A DNA stretch of 64,000 bases from Epiperipatus broadwayi. Lineage: Eukaryota > Onychophora > Udeonychophora > Euonychophora > Peripatidae. Where the stretch lies: the NCBI GenBank assembly GCA_028023455.1, contig JAQFVV010012394.1:24811053-24875052 (forward strand). Direction: 5' to 3'. Shown in pieces: positions 49,296 to 60,590 of this stretch. The notes below the pieces were generated by a model. The model was not told the DNA's origin, ran no database searches, and saw nothing but the letters and a program-made list of their open reading frames with translations. Each line of letters starts with the position of its first letter. The first letter of the stretch is position 1. The position numbers were made by a program, and so were the translations under genes.

Positions 49296-51087
49296 TTGTT
49301 TATGTCAGAACATTTTGAAGTTACTTTTATCATTGTCTCCATTTTTTATCATGATAATTAATGTAATACAAAATTTATATTAAATACAGATTTTATCTCC
49401 TTTCTTCTCCAATATAATTATATATTTATATTTAATTAATAATAAAACATGTATAGAAACTAATTATAGGCCTATTTAAATAAGTGGATCTGATAATTCA
49501 TCTTAGTCACAAAGTAAAATATAAGATATTGTCATCAGTGGAAAAATATATCTGTTTTTATTTTAAGGATCTAATTTTTGTTTTTTGTCTGTCTGAGAAA
49601 TTGGTATTTCAATGTACTCTTCACAGTCCTGCCATCTATTGTTATTCTCTCTAAACTTTTTTATCCAACTACAAAATATAAAATAATATATATATAAACA
49701 ATTTTAAATAAATGCTTTTATTCTCATACTAAAAAGAAAAAATGCACTAAAAAGTCAAAAATAATTTGTTTCAGCTTTCAAAATAAAAGCATGGGTGATC
49801 ATGCCAGATTTCCAAAGAATCATACTCACTTGGATCAGGGCCAGTCTATTCAAAGTTGACATAAGTTTTACATTTATTGAAAAGATTCTTTGGGAGTCGG
49901 TTTAATGGATTATTACAGTGTATTTGTACACTGGAAAAAATGTTTATGTAAAGTATAAGTAAGAATATTTTTAACAAAGAAAGTTTATTTTTTACTATAT
50001 TTTATTTTTTTTGTTTGTTTTTTTTAGTGTACCTATGTGAATAAAGGAATTTTTTTTTTAATTTTCATATATATTTATTTAAAAAGTAAGATAGCTATTT
50101 AAAACATTTTAACTTGTCCTGGTAATAGATACCTTTAAACAAATTTGTCATTACTGTAAAATAATAAAGAATGTTTAATCTTTAATTTTAAATAATAAAT
50201 CATTGAAAAGAAACATTTTGCAATTAAACATAGTTTAAACAAACATGGGTGCATATATATTGATTAAATAAAACCGAGCCTACAAATCACCTTATAAGGA
50301 AACGAAAGAAACTCATAAATTTTAATTAATTATAAAACTTTGTAGATAAGGAAATAAATTCCTAAGAAAGTAATGAATTGTGTAATTAAAGATAAGGAAT
50401 TATTTGTATGATAACAAACCAATAATTCAAACTAATTAAACCCCAAGAATTTACTCCAGAAAAGATAAAAGAAACAAAGGAGGAGAGGATATAAAAAGCT
50501 AGACAGAAAAGACTGGTTGCTTTTTCTGTGGTTTCTGCTATTAGTAGTGCATCCGTAAGTCGAAGAGCAGCAGATCATCATCAAAGGATTTCTTTTCCCA
50601 GGATCTTGGCTCCTGTAGCTGACTATTGTTCTAAACAGACTGCCCCAATCATTATTATTTTGAATCACCTCAAGAGGCTCGTTGAGGGTCATATATTAAG
50701 GCCTATACACAATAATGAAGATAACATGATTAAAAGTTTTTCCTTAATTGTGTAAATAGTATTTTCTGGCAAATAATTAACTTGGGACTTAAGCTCTATC
50801 AATTTCAAACTGTATTCTCGCATTAAGGATCAGTAGAGCAGTTATTTATTTTTCTTCCAAATTTGTATATAACTTACTATTGATTAAAATATTACTGTTA
50901 TTTTGTTGAATTCTTTTATGTGTAGTTGTTCGCTGGTCACCCAGTCTTAGTTTGGGGACATAGCTAATTATTGGTGCAATCGATATCACATTTGTTCATG
51001 CAATTTGATGTTTGTAAAATTGTTAAGACCTTTCTAAAATACTCTTTAATCATGATTATTATATGTGGATATTACTTTTTTTTTCTT

Positions 51088-51195
51088 CATATGTCACAGC
51101 ATCGGCCGGGAGGCAAACCCGCAACAACCGTCTGCAACCAACTGCTTGTCTGCAAGGCGGCTGTGCTGACCTCACAGCTAATAATGCTTGACTGC
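51088..51195 (-). repeat. tRNA-related SINE family 1, minus-strand copy
   Basis: On the - strand: GCAGTCAAGCATTATTAGCT, GTGAGGTCAGCACAGCCGCC, then GTTGTTGCGGGTTTGCCTCC and CGGCCGATGCTGTGACATAT. It carries the same extra GCAGACAAGCAGTTGGTTGC-like block as the copy at 33371, so these two form a subfamily. Confidence 0.7.
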
Positions 51196-51725
51196 TTTTA
51201 TTCTATTATACATGATTTTTCCAAAAAACATGATTTTTAATGGCATTAACACTTAGCTTATTATTGTAAATCACTAAACCATATAGTTACTGTGCTAATT
51301 TTAGGACTTGTAGCTATCTAATTTTACAAGTCATCTAATTCAAGTTGTCTGGAATTGAAACCTTTGGGGTATTTGCCATGAAGAACTGCCATTAGTGGAG
51401 CTTTTTATTGCATTGTGGTCTATTGTTTACAATCCAAATTAATGCTTTATGGACTTGTCTACAATAAAGGTGAAATTTTCATAGCCTCATAGAGATTGAA
51501 AAAAAAACTAGATATGAAGTATTATTTAATTTTTATGTTTAATATATATAAAGTAATAGCTTTGAGGTTTTTAGTTTATCAGGGAAATTTTTTTATATTA
51601 ATAAAGATATTTTCAAGACAATAACATTTGCTAGAAGTAAAGTTCGGTGAATCATTGAACTCCATCACTTCCTGCCATCAAGAGCCAGAAACCAGTGGAG
51701 ATGTAATATTCCGTTCCTCTAAAAC

Positions 51726-52015
51726 CACTAAACATCACATGATCACCATTCCTTATGCTTGTTCATAACTGTTATTAGCTTGAATTGAAAATATTATTGT
51801 GTTTTCAATTTTATTCTCATAGTTTTGTAGTTAAGTAGAGTTAAAAGGTGGCTGCTGGAGGGTTGCATTAGATCCTAAGATTTAGGTTCAGAGCTCTCAG
51901 ATCCAAGGCTCCTCACTGATGAAAGCCACAAGCTAGAAACTAGTCTGGGGATATTGGATGAGTAGGCATAGGGATTGCTTGTCCTGGGTGACACTACTGT
52001 ATGGAGAGTTTTGTC
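51726..52015. mobile_element. Family A inverted-repeat element, copy 3
   Basis: It starts with AAACATCACATGATCACCAT and TTCATAACTGTTATTA, and has TTAGATCCTAAGATTTAGGT, CAGATCCAAGGCTCCTCACT and CACAAGCTAGAAACTAGTCT. It ends CACTACTGTATGGAGAGTTT. The left inner arm is missing, replaced by other sequence at 51780-51845, so this copy is not palindromic. Confidence 0.7.
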
Positions 52016-52089
52016 CTCTAAAACCATTATATGCTTTGATAAATTCCTGTCCCAATTAATTTTTTTTTTCTGTAATATTTTAATATATT

Positions 52090-52290
52090 TATTTTGTTAG
52101 CTCCAGTATTCCAGCTTCTTATTACCAATTTCATTGCATAGACCTAAATCTCTATGATTTTCACTCTCTTTATTTTTAAATTTCTTTTCTTCTCTATACA
52201 ATTTATTCTGATCCTTTTTCAACGTCTTACATTCCAAAAATAAATGTTCATTTTTTTCTTTTTTTCCCCATTTCCACATAAACTATATCT
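52090..52290 (-). pseudogene. LINE C-terminal zinc-finger-like remnant
   Basis: The - strand frame 52279-52097 reads WGKKEKNEHLFLECKTLKK and continues Lys-rich. The pattern CxxC (upstream, broken), EHLFLEC resembles the short zinc-binding segment after reverse transcriptase in some non-LTR elements. No RT was found upstream. Weak support. Confidence 0.35.
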
Positions 52291-53159
52291 AATATTTAAA
52301 TCCTTTTTTCATTAATACCTTCTTTTCTTGATATCTAAAAGAAATAAATTTTAATTCATATTCATTTTCCACAGCTCTATCCCCCTCCCCTCTAACCAAT
52401 ATATCCTCTCCCTCCTGCCTCCCTTTTATAAATATGTATCTGCAATATATTCTCTATAAATATCCTTCCTTTATTTTTCTATTTTAATTAATTGTAAACG
52501 CCTTTTAATGAATATTCAATGAAAATATCACTTTTAAAAATAATACACCCATTGTCCCAAATGTTTGTTTTCTCAGTGTGATTCATTAAACATTTTTTAA
52601 TTATTTATTTTCACTCATATATTGTAGTAACCTTCTAAACATGTCTAGTCACTTTTAATTTCACTTATTTAAAAAAAAAGTGGAATCTATTTGATTTTAG
52701 TGCCATCTACTGTTTATTGTGTTATTTAATAATTACGATATTGATTTGAAATGTGAAGTTTTCATCTTTTAATGTGCTAGAGAAATATTTAATGTTCAAC
52801 ATTAATTATTTCCAGGATTAATTAAAAGAAAACTCTAGGTTTGTATATGATGAAAATTTTTGACAATTTAACATTACATCATTAATTTTATCTATTGCTA
52901 TTAAAAAATGATTTATTATTTCTCAGCTAGGAACATTTTATTTGATGCTTTTTGTACTCTACAACTTTATTATTTCATTCTTTATCACTTTACTTTCTCT
53001 TTCAAGCTAAACTTTATTTCTCTAAACTACATGGCTGTCTATTATTTATTTTAACAAGGGTTTAATTTCTATTAATATAGTTTTTCCATTATCACACTTC
53101 TCTGAATCAAATAGCCACACAAATTAGATACGTAGAGTTCACTTTCTGTGAAATTATTA

Positions 53160-53640
53160 AAATTTACCGCCAAGCGCTTTCGGGATAGTTTATAGTCCCA
53201 TACTCATGGTGACTTGTATTCGATTAATACCTATAATATTGATGCAAATTTTATGCAAATTTATATGCAGATGTTACGTGGACCATTTACGAGATAGGGA
53301 AAAGCAGGCCTCTCTTCTGTTGATTGCTGATGGGTCACTTACAATGTAGTAACTTCCCTAACTTTATGTTTGATGTTGTTTGTTTCAGAGCAAATGACAC
53401 TGGCTGTGGTGGGTAGAAAAGCATGTCCAGTGGCTCTTTCTTGCTCAACGAAAACCGAATTACCTTCAAGCTTTGTTTTGGTTCTGTTATAAAGGTATCT
53501 GTGTTGAGCTACTCTGGTGGCAATGTTAGTTTTGGTCTCTCCATAATATGTTGCCATACAATTTCTTTGGGGGCAGGTGATTTTGTACACAACTTGAGGA
53601 GTGAGCTTCATTATCTGTGTGCAGAGCACATTTATATATA
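53160..53640 (-). pseudogene. Penelope-like element GIY-YIG fragment with 3' hairpin
   Basis: The - strand frame 53629-53339 reads PQVVYKITCPQRNCMATYYG, then ETKTNIATRVAQHRYLYN, with VYKI...YYGET forming the GIY-YIG core and a Cys before it. The frame ends at TTL stop. About 130 bases further, at 53165-53208 on the - strand, is ATGAGTATGGGA-loop-TCCC-GAAAGCGCTTGGC, a hairpin followed by the GAAAGCGCTT box shared with 14069-14354. It is 5'-truncated with no reverse transcriptase, and from a different lineage than 24373-24919. Confidence 0.8.
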
Positions 53641-53699
53641 TTAATTTATTTTAAGCGTTAATGAAGTAAAATCTTAACTAGTTCACTTTTGTAAAATCA

Positions 53700-54060
53700 C
53701 GTCTTTGTTGGAGCGAACATATGAAATGAAAGAACATTCAAGACTTCCTAAAAGTGTGTTTTATGGCAAACTTGAACATAGTTTTCATGAGAGAGACATC
53801 CCACCATTTGCATTATAAAGAGTATTCAGTGTCTTCTAAAGAAGTGAACTTTTGATTGCTTTCATTGGGAAGATATGGTGGAAATTAGAATACATTTAAA
53901 GGCAGCTGTATTTAAGTATGGTGCTGAAATCCTCCAGAAAGAAAAGTTTTTTGCTGAAGTTAAAAGATAGCATAACACACTATGAAAATAAATAATGGAC
54001 CAGCATGTTCTGTATGTGGACATATTTATTGTTCACAGAATAGTTTATGAAACTCCTCTC
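53700..54060 (+). pseudogene. LINE ORF2 C-terminal remnant
   Basis: On the + strand, with frame changes, it shows RLPKSVFYGKL (compare the RLPKQVLYGQL block of non-LTR element tails), then a WEDMVEIRIHLKAAVFKYGA segment like the W-x-x-x-x-x-DR-x-x-W-R block, then near 53991 NNGPACSVCGHIYCS, the terminal CxxCG zinc knuckle. Order and spacing agree with the C-terminus of CR1/RTE-like ORF2 proteins. It lies back to back with the Penelope fragment. Confidence 0.6.
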
Positions 54061-54465
54061 TTTTATAGTATCTTTTTTTTTTTGTTTCTTGGAATTGAAA
54101 TAACCATACTCATTTGTGAGTAGTTAGTTCTGATGATGGTGACTACTCTTTTTTGGTTATAGCTTTTTTATATATATTTATTTTCAAAACTTCTAATAGT
54201 TGAGTTGTTTCTGAGGTTATTTTTATTTCTTCTATGCACTTTCCATTTGAATTATATATCAGACTTTATTTATTATTATTTCTTTATTGTTTTTCTAAAT
54301 TTCCAAAGCTTTTTATTTTGTTTTCTTTTCTCATATATTTCAATCTTTATAATCATATATATTAATACCATTTTTATTAGAATATGAATCACAATTTTAT
54401 ATCTTGTTATCCATTTATATAATAAATACTGTAATTGAAAATTTTTTCATAACATTTGCCAGTTT

Positions 54466-54870
54466 CATCACATGATCACTGTTTTCTATGCTTACACAAG
54501 CTGTTAATACAGTAGGAAACTGTCCTGTAGTGCCATCTGGTGCAAGTCTTAGTAATATATGAATGAAATAAGGTTTGTTCACAAATCCCTATCTAATGCT
54601 TACTCATCCATTATCCCCAGACTAGTTTCTAGCTTGTAGCTTTCATTAGTGAGGAATCTTGGATCTGAGAGAATTGCACCTAGACCTTAGGATTTAATGC
54701 AAGCCTCTTAGATCCAAGGCTTTTCACTGATGAAAGCCACAATCTAGAAACTAGTCTGGGGATAGTGGGTGATTTATGCCCTGTGTAGGGACTTTTTGCA
54801 CAAATCTTTTTGCATCCATCGATTACTAAGATTTGCATTGGTTGGCACTATTGTATGGACAGTTTACAAC
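54466..54870. mobile_element. Family A inverted-repeat element, copy 4
   Basis: Left part: CATCACATGATCACTGTTTT, then a long left arm with CTACTCATCCATTATC-like text and CAGACTAGTTTCTAGCTTGT. The right arm carries the complement, AATCTAGAAACTAGTCTGGG. It ends ATTGTATGGACAGTTTACAA. It is the most nearly symmetrical copy, with arms of about 130 bases. The open frame at 54769 is not a gene. Confidence 0.7.
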
Positions 54871-55644
54871 TGTATTCCCCAGTCTCTTAATAAGTTATTT
54901 TTCTTATTTTTGCAATTAAATAGCAAATTTACATTACGTCTTGAACCACCTTTCACTCCATTAAGAGAATATTTACTTTCAGTTCTGTTTCCAAATATCT
55001 AATTTATCGTATGAGATTTTATAAGCATATGTTCTTTTGGGGGATTTTTTAAAATTATATATTCATTTTATCACATTATTTTGTCTATAAAAGCTTATAT
55101 TCTTTATCTTTCTCATTTCTTGTTTTCAATTCATGATTTCCTACAAATTTTTTTTTCGGCTTTAATATTTTAATCCTCCGTTATATTACTCTTTTTTTTT
55201 TTTCTAAGTTTCTAGATATTGATTTGTGCATTCCAAGGAAAAACTTTTTTCATTGAAATAATTTTTCTTGTGTTTATTTTTAAATTTTAATTTAATTATT
55301 TATTTTTGAGAGATCAATGTTCCGCAATTGCTTAATTAAATTTTCCCGTTTTATGAATTTTACTTTTTGTTAGTCAATAAAAATAGGAAGCACTCTCACA
55401 AACCCTTCTAATTTTTTTCATTTATATCTCTACTTATAAGTTAAAAATCATAATTCCTAATTACTCACGGAATATCTTTGCTATCCATAGTGTTAAATTT
55501 AAATGTAAATATGTCCATTATTACTTTTTCTTTTTTTAAAAAAAAAAAAGTCAAATTAGTGATCATAATTTTATAATCATATATGAGAGCATTTTACCGC
55601 CCTCTATTAGCTTATTATTTAACTAAAATTGTCCATTTAATTTT

Positions 55645-55800
55645 CAGCCATTAATAGTCCACTGGAGAATGAAGATTTTTTTCAAGTTTGATACAATTTC
55701 TTCAATCCATATATTTTTTTCTCTACATCACACCAACAAACTTCCTCAATTTGTTCATCTAACTCACATTTTCATCAGAATATGCTTGAATTTTGAGGCT
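55645..55800 (-). mobile_element. RTE-type LINE 3' end, short copy
   Basis: Shares AGTCCACTGGAGAATGAAGA, TTTCAAGTTTGATACAATTT, CTTCAATCCATA and CTCTACATCACACC with the 3' end at 28140-28450. About 155 bases are recognisable. Confidence 0.55.
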
Positions 55801-56117
55801 TGACATAACTGATAAAGGGAAGTTCCCTTGAAGTAGGATTTGTGAGCCTTGTATTGTTATAGTTCATAATTTGGCCATTTAATAATATCTTATATCAAAG
55901 TTACATAATATGCTAATAGTTGATGCTTAATTCTTTACTTCACCATATGTAATTTTATAATGTATTAATTACATAACTAATTATTTTTACATTGTTTTTA
56001 TATTATACTTTGATTTATTATATATTGATTTATTTATTATATATTCATTTTTTTTTAATATTGACATTAAATTGTATATTATGAAAGAAATAAAATGAAT
56101 TATTTTTCCCTCTTCAG

Positions 56118-56192
56118 TTTCAGTTTGTGAATTCATTTCTGTCACTTTTCTATATTGGATTTTATTTGGAAGATATGGATCGGTTAAAAGAG
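56118..56192 (+). CDS. ANO8: ANO8-like anoctamin, exon covering helix 5
   Basis: The exon lies between TCTTCAG and GTTTGT, 75 bases, 25 codons, with both borders on codon boundaries: FQFVNSFLSLFYIGFYLEDM then DRLKE. Human ANO8 has FQFVNSYLSLFYIGFYLKDM and ERLKE, so this is the strongest subfamily marker; ANO10 has [20 protein letters not shown]. The helix 5 segment is where other anoctamins bind calcium together with helices 6 to 8. The donor GTTTGT is weaker than consensus. The next exon, expected to start with a LATLLITRQ-like motif, was not seen before the window end. Confidence 0.93.
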
Positions 56193-57167
56193 GTTTGTAA
56201 TTGAAAAAAAAAAAAACATTTTTTTTTTAAATTTAGATATTTATTTTTGGATTAAACCACATATTTATACTTGAATACTTTTATTTATATAATAGATGGT
56301 TTTATTTTTAATACTTTGTGTAATGATCAGAATGATGAAACCCAAGCTAAAGATTGGATCAATCCTCGGCTAATGAATGTTAAAAAATATATCATTTGAA
56401 TCATCTAAATTAGGCTATTGAACAATTTGATATTTGAATGTCATTTGACATCCTAAGCAATTGCACTTATTTATCAAACTTGTTATAACAATTGAATTTG
56501 TTGAATCCTTCACAGTTAGTATTTTTTTAAAAAAATGTTGTCTAATTTTTAACTTCAAGATGATAGATAGTAGTTTAATTAACATAATATCAAATGGTTT
56601 CTCACTCCGGAGATCATAAGATATTTGACCATTAGGAGTGACTGACTGAGTCATGATTTTCAAGTCTGACATTCTACCACTGTTTTGACCTGCCAACTAA
56701 TGTTATTTAAATTTAATGCCATCTAAAAGAATTCAATAGATCATGAAGATTTTGTTACTGAATGTGAAAAATATTCAAGATCAAGATGGTAATGATAAAT
56801 TAACATCTGTCCTTCTAGTCAACAATACCTTAAAGCAGTTCTTTTATTGATTGGATGACTCGATAATAATTTGAAAATATTTCTGGTGTTTTAAGATATT
56901 TTATATTCAGAGAATGTTAGCTCTGCTATAAAATGTTGACTTCACATGACTTTTTCAATTCTGGGAGAAAATAAATATTGCCTGGATTTATATAATCCCA
57001 GAAATATATTGCATGTAAAAAAAAATACGTCAGAAGTATTGGACTTTCAGATTTTCCATAGAGAAGGTAAATGATACTGTGTCAAAAATATGCTCTCTTA
57101 TTGTCTGTTTGGTCTGATTCTGAGACACTACATGAGAGCAGATCAAGCTGAACACTGTATGTCATTA

Positions 57168-57299
57168 CTAGATTGACCTTGATGTGTCCGATTTCTGACA
57201 CAGATTACCGATAATAGAAAGTTGGTGAATATTCTAGATTGACCTTGATGTGTCCGATTTCTGACACAGATTACCGATAATAGAAAGTTGGTGAATATT
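57168..57299. repeat. Exact 66-bp tandem duplication
   Basis: The units 57168-57233 and 57234-57299 are identical, each starting CTAGATTGACCTTGATGTGT and ending GAAAGTTGGTGAATATT. Identity across 66 bases in a region that is otherwise diverged points to a recent duplication, or to an assembly artefact. Confidence 0.95.
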
Positions 57300-58544
57300 C
57301 CTATTTATTTGATTTCAGTTTCAATTCTGTTTTATCCAGTCTCAGTCTGTAAGGTGGTCTTTTTGATCACTACATCAACTTTTCTGAGATAATGTTCAAG
57401 ACATAATACTTTGCATATAGGTAAGATGTTATGATATTCTTTATACTAGAATATTGCAATTAAAATTAACCCTTATTAATTCATAAATTTATCTTGGAAA
57501 TCTTTTTTTTATATAAAACTGAAATGTTCTGTGGCATCTTCTTATCTCTATAATAATTTTTGTGATTTTCATTATCATTCATTCACATAATGATACCAAA
57601 AGCCATCTCACTTTCTATTATAATCCTAATGCTAAGATGGCTCTCCTCTATTTTTCAATTTGATTTGATGTTATTTGCTCATTGCATGCTTCCACAAGGA
57701 TTATAATATTTTTTATTCTTCTGTATTTGTGTTTTTAGAATAACTCTATTTAATGACATAAGTATAACACCTCACAGTCAGGTCACTTAGCACTGTGATC
57801 AGAAAGTTTTCACACATTATTCACAAAAGGTGTCTGCATCCATCGACCTGTACCATCGTTGATACGTGTACCTAATGTTGTGGTACTTTGTATTCAATCC
57901 TTAAATGTGTTTTATTATTAAAGATACTGTTTGATTGTACTTGTAATAATAAATAAATAATCATAACTCCTAATATCTGTAATTGCAAAGTGGAAGTAAC
58001 TACTGGCCACTGAGTTATGTGCCATCGAAAAGCAATAAAAAGAGACTGATATTTTTCTGACTTGGGGATTTGTTATTATATTGTAATTTAATTTTTGTTT
58101 TATATTAAATTTTATCGTTATTAACGAATTAGTAATGAAATACTAGTGAATAAATATATTCATATTAGACTTAGATATAAACAAACTTTTTTTGCCTGTT
58201 GTAAAATGTTTTTAGAAGCATATCCCATTTAATGTTTACAGATTTAAGAAACAACTTAATCATCAAAATTAATCTGAATAAAATAGAAAAGAAAGGTGAA
58301 ACAATAGCTTTCAATATGAATTGAAACTAATATTTAGACTAAGGGAAGAACAAGTAAAGAAATAGTGTTGTGCAGTGAAATTACGGAGAAAAGTCCCAGA
58401 ATTTTTTAACTGACATTCATTATGCAATTCAATTGATTTGGAAAGTTTAAAACTTAAAATTTAGAAGTCATGAATATAGTATTACATATATAAGTAAACA
58501 CCCAAAGCTGCCTTTTTAAAATTCTTTATATATTAAAACAATAA

Positions 58545-59290
58545 TGCAAGAATGGCTGAGTGCTTTCAAGAATACAGCCCTCATAGTCATAGTCATATTG
58601 TAACTAACAAAACTAGTAATGCAAATTTATGCAAATGAATTTATGTATTCCATTTCTTGGATATATTGTAGCACATGTCTTTTCTGTTGATGGTGTGATT
58701 GTGTCTAGCAATAAAGTAAGCCTCTTTGACTTTTTAAGTCATGGCATTCTCTGCAAACAACCACAGGGTCAATTGGTTCACAGTCATGCCCTGCTAAGAT
58801 GCGATGCTGGGTGAAAACTGAGTTACAAGTTGGGCCTGTTAGTGCTTTGTTGTACGAATATATATGTTGAGACAGCCGTGTAGATAGAGATCCTCTGGTT
58901 TCACCAAAGTATGAGGCCTGGAAATTTGCCACAGGGCAGGCAATGTTGTATACCACTTGAGGTGTCTGTGAGGGTGGTAATCTGTCCTTGGTGTTATTGA
59001 TTACCTAGTTGGAATTGAGGGGGGTGAAAGCACAAGTGATATTTTTTATTGAAAATAGTGCAAAGTTTTTTATACACATTTGGAAAATATGGAAGTAATA
59101 GCCTTTATTTATCAAGATTAGCTCCGTTGTTGTTTATCTTAGAATAAAATTGCCTAATTTTCTTGTCAATGAGACTCTGTCTAAATCCAACCTTCAATAA
59201 GTCATCTCTGTATGAGAGCAAGATAGCTTTTTTGTCTGCCTCAAACTTGCATAGCTGCATATTTTTATATAGGAAGGAAGTCAAACAGAG
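58545..59290 (-). pseudogene. Penelope-like element fragment: RT tail, GIY-YIG, 3' hairpin
   Basis: On the - strand, from 59250 to 59110, FEADKKAILLSYRDDLLKVG and RQSLIDKKIRQFYSK form the connector after reverse transcriptase. Then LPYFPNVYKKLCTIF follows (about 59090-59050). After a frameshift come VYNIACPVANFQASYFGETR and LSTRLSQHIYSYNKAL, the GIY-YIG core. At the end, 58548-58605 reads CTATGAGGGCTGTATTCTTG, then AAAGCACTCAGCC, the same GAAAGC-CT box as at 53165. It is the most complete Penelope copy here, but the RT palm is missing. Confidence 0.8.
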
Positions 59291-59905
59291 ACCTTGTGAT
59301 TAATATATAAAGAATTTTAAAAAGGCAGCTTTGTGTGTTTATGCATCTTTAGCACAAATCATACTTATATAATAGTTAACTGCAAAGTTTAAACATCTCG
59401 CTTATTTCATATAATAATATTATATCTTATAAAACATCATACCTTTTTGCCCACCTACTTTCAACATATCTAAGGTAATAATCCAAGCTTTTTCTTCCAG
59501 GATTATTTATTGCAAGCTTGAATAAACAGTGGACACTATGGGTTAAAACCATATCAGTAATTTTACCCACAACTATCTTTTATCAACTTGAGGAGTCATA
59601 TGACACTTAGTGGTGATGTCATATTCAATTCCTAACAGTAATTTTTATTGACTTTCACCATTAAGAATCATTTTACAATATAGGGTTTCATTGATTTCCT
59701 GCTTACAATAGATGGCTTTTACATAGAAAAATAATAATAAAATGCTACTTATTGTTCAGTGGCCTGTTTTCGGGAAAAGTCATATTCTATTTATTTAAAA
59801 AATAATAAATCCAATACTTCTGTTATTATAAAATATAAATCACATTCTAACAATATGACTCTTGTATAAAACAGAAAAACATAAAATAATATAAAACACT
59901 ATTGT

Positions 59906-59943
59906 CAAATGCTTTCAACTCACTTGAGTCCTTATCAAGGCTG
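59906..59943 (-). other. Solo Penelope-type hairpin motif
   Basis: Read on the - strand: CAGCCTTGATAAGG, ACTC-AAGT-GAGT, TGAAAGCATTTG. It has the TGA-stem-GAAAGC layout of the other Penelope 3' ends, with no coding remnant adjacent. Confidence 0.4.
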
Positions 59944-60014
59944 TATAAAAAATGTTTTATGCTACTAAGCAATAAACGCGAACATTTCATTTAAAAAACA
60001 AACTAATCAAGCTC

Positions 60015-60590
60015 ATTGCATAGATTTCAAGTTATATATATAAATAACATCTAAATTATTAAAATGCATCCATCACTTGATATGATCCATGCTTCACATT
60101 CATGCATTGCAATGGACTATATCAAAGTGATGAATTTTGATAATTTAGATGTTACTTTTATATTTATAACTTGAAATCTATGCAATGTATGGGTGTGAAG
60201 CATGGACATTGAGAAAACAGAAGAAAGCCCAAGATTGATGTTTTTAAAATTATATCAAAGAATATTGGATGGCTAAGGGAACTAATGAACTAGTTTTGGT
60301 GAAAGAAGATGCACAAAGACAATTGTTAGAAATAGTAAAGTGAAACTATGTTATTTTGGACATGTGAAACAAGATGGACATATTATGATGGGAATTGTGA
60401 ATGAGTCTAGAAGAAGTGGATGACAAAGACTATCATGGATGAATAACATACCAGAATTGTTAACAGTATTAGAATCATGCAGAAAATCAGAGTGAAGAAT
60501 GACTTGGAAGTGTTTTATCTACACTGTCATTCAGTATTGAAATGATAGATCTGGCAGATGATGGTGAAGATGAATATTTTGACATTATAA
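60015..60590 (+). mobile_element. RTE-type LINE 3' region with inverted partial copy
   Basis: At 60185 the + strand reads AMYGCEAWTLRKQKKA, the GCEAWTL-R block typical of the C-terminal region of RTE ORF2. Around 60340-60380 FGHVKQDGHIM-like text follows, and later a RTTWIDNIPELL-like block with stops. Upstream, 60015-60130 holds an inverted copy of its start: CATTGCATAGATTTCAAGTT pairs with the complement ending at 60187, and CCATGCTTCACATTCATGCA is the same GCEAW coding region on the other strand. The result is a foldback made from LINE sequence. Confidence 0.7.

Larger units (their letters stand above)
46691..56117 (+). other. ANO8 intron (9.4 kb)
   Basis: Donor GTTAGT, acceptor TCTTCAG, phase 0. 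SINE, family A, Penelope and LINE pieces are listed separately. 46700-47900, 48680-49190, 49300-51080, 52290-53150 and 54880-55640 held nothing nameable; the open frames around 47321-47602 and 50432-50755 have no motif and overlap on opposite strands. Confidence 0.8.

Noticed and set aside
50432-50755. Overlapping antisense and sense frames of 75-86 codons in slightly GC-richer DNA
   Set aside because: No domain recognised on either strand and no splice context. Kept out as unsupported.
54120-54170. Another CTGATGA hammerhead-like site (TTCTGATGATGGTGACTACTC)
   Set aside because: No GAAA follows a closing stem at the needed distance; written off as a chance match.
56881-56930. Possible next ANO8 exon (text resembling MLA-LL near 56915)
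   Set aside because: A stop follows within a few codons, and there is no acceptor in the right phase; the expected LATLLITRQ motif is absent.
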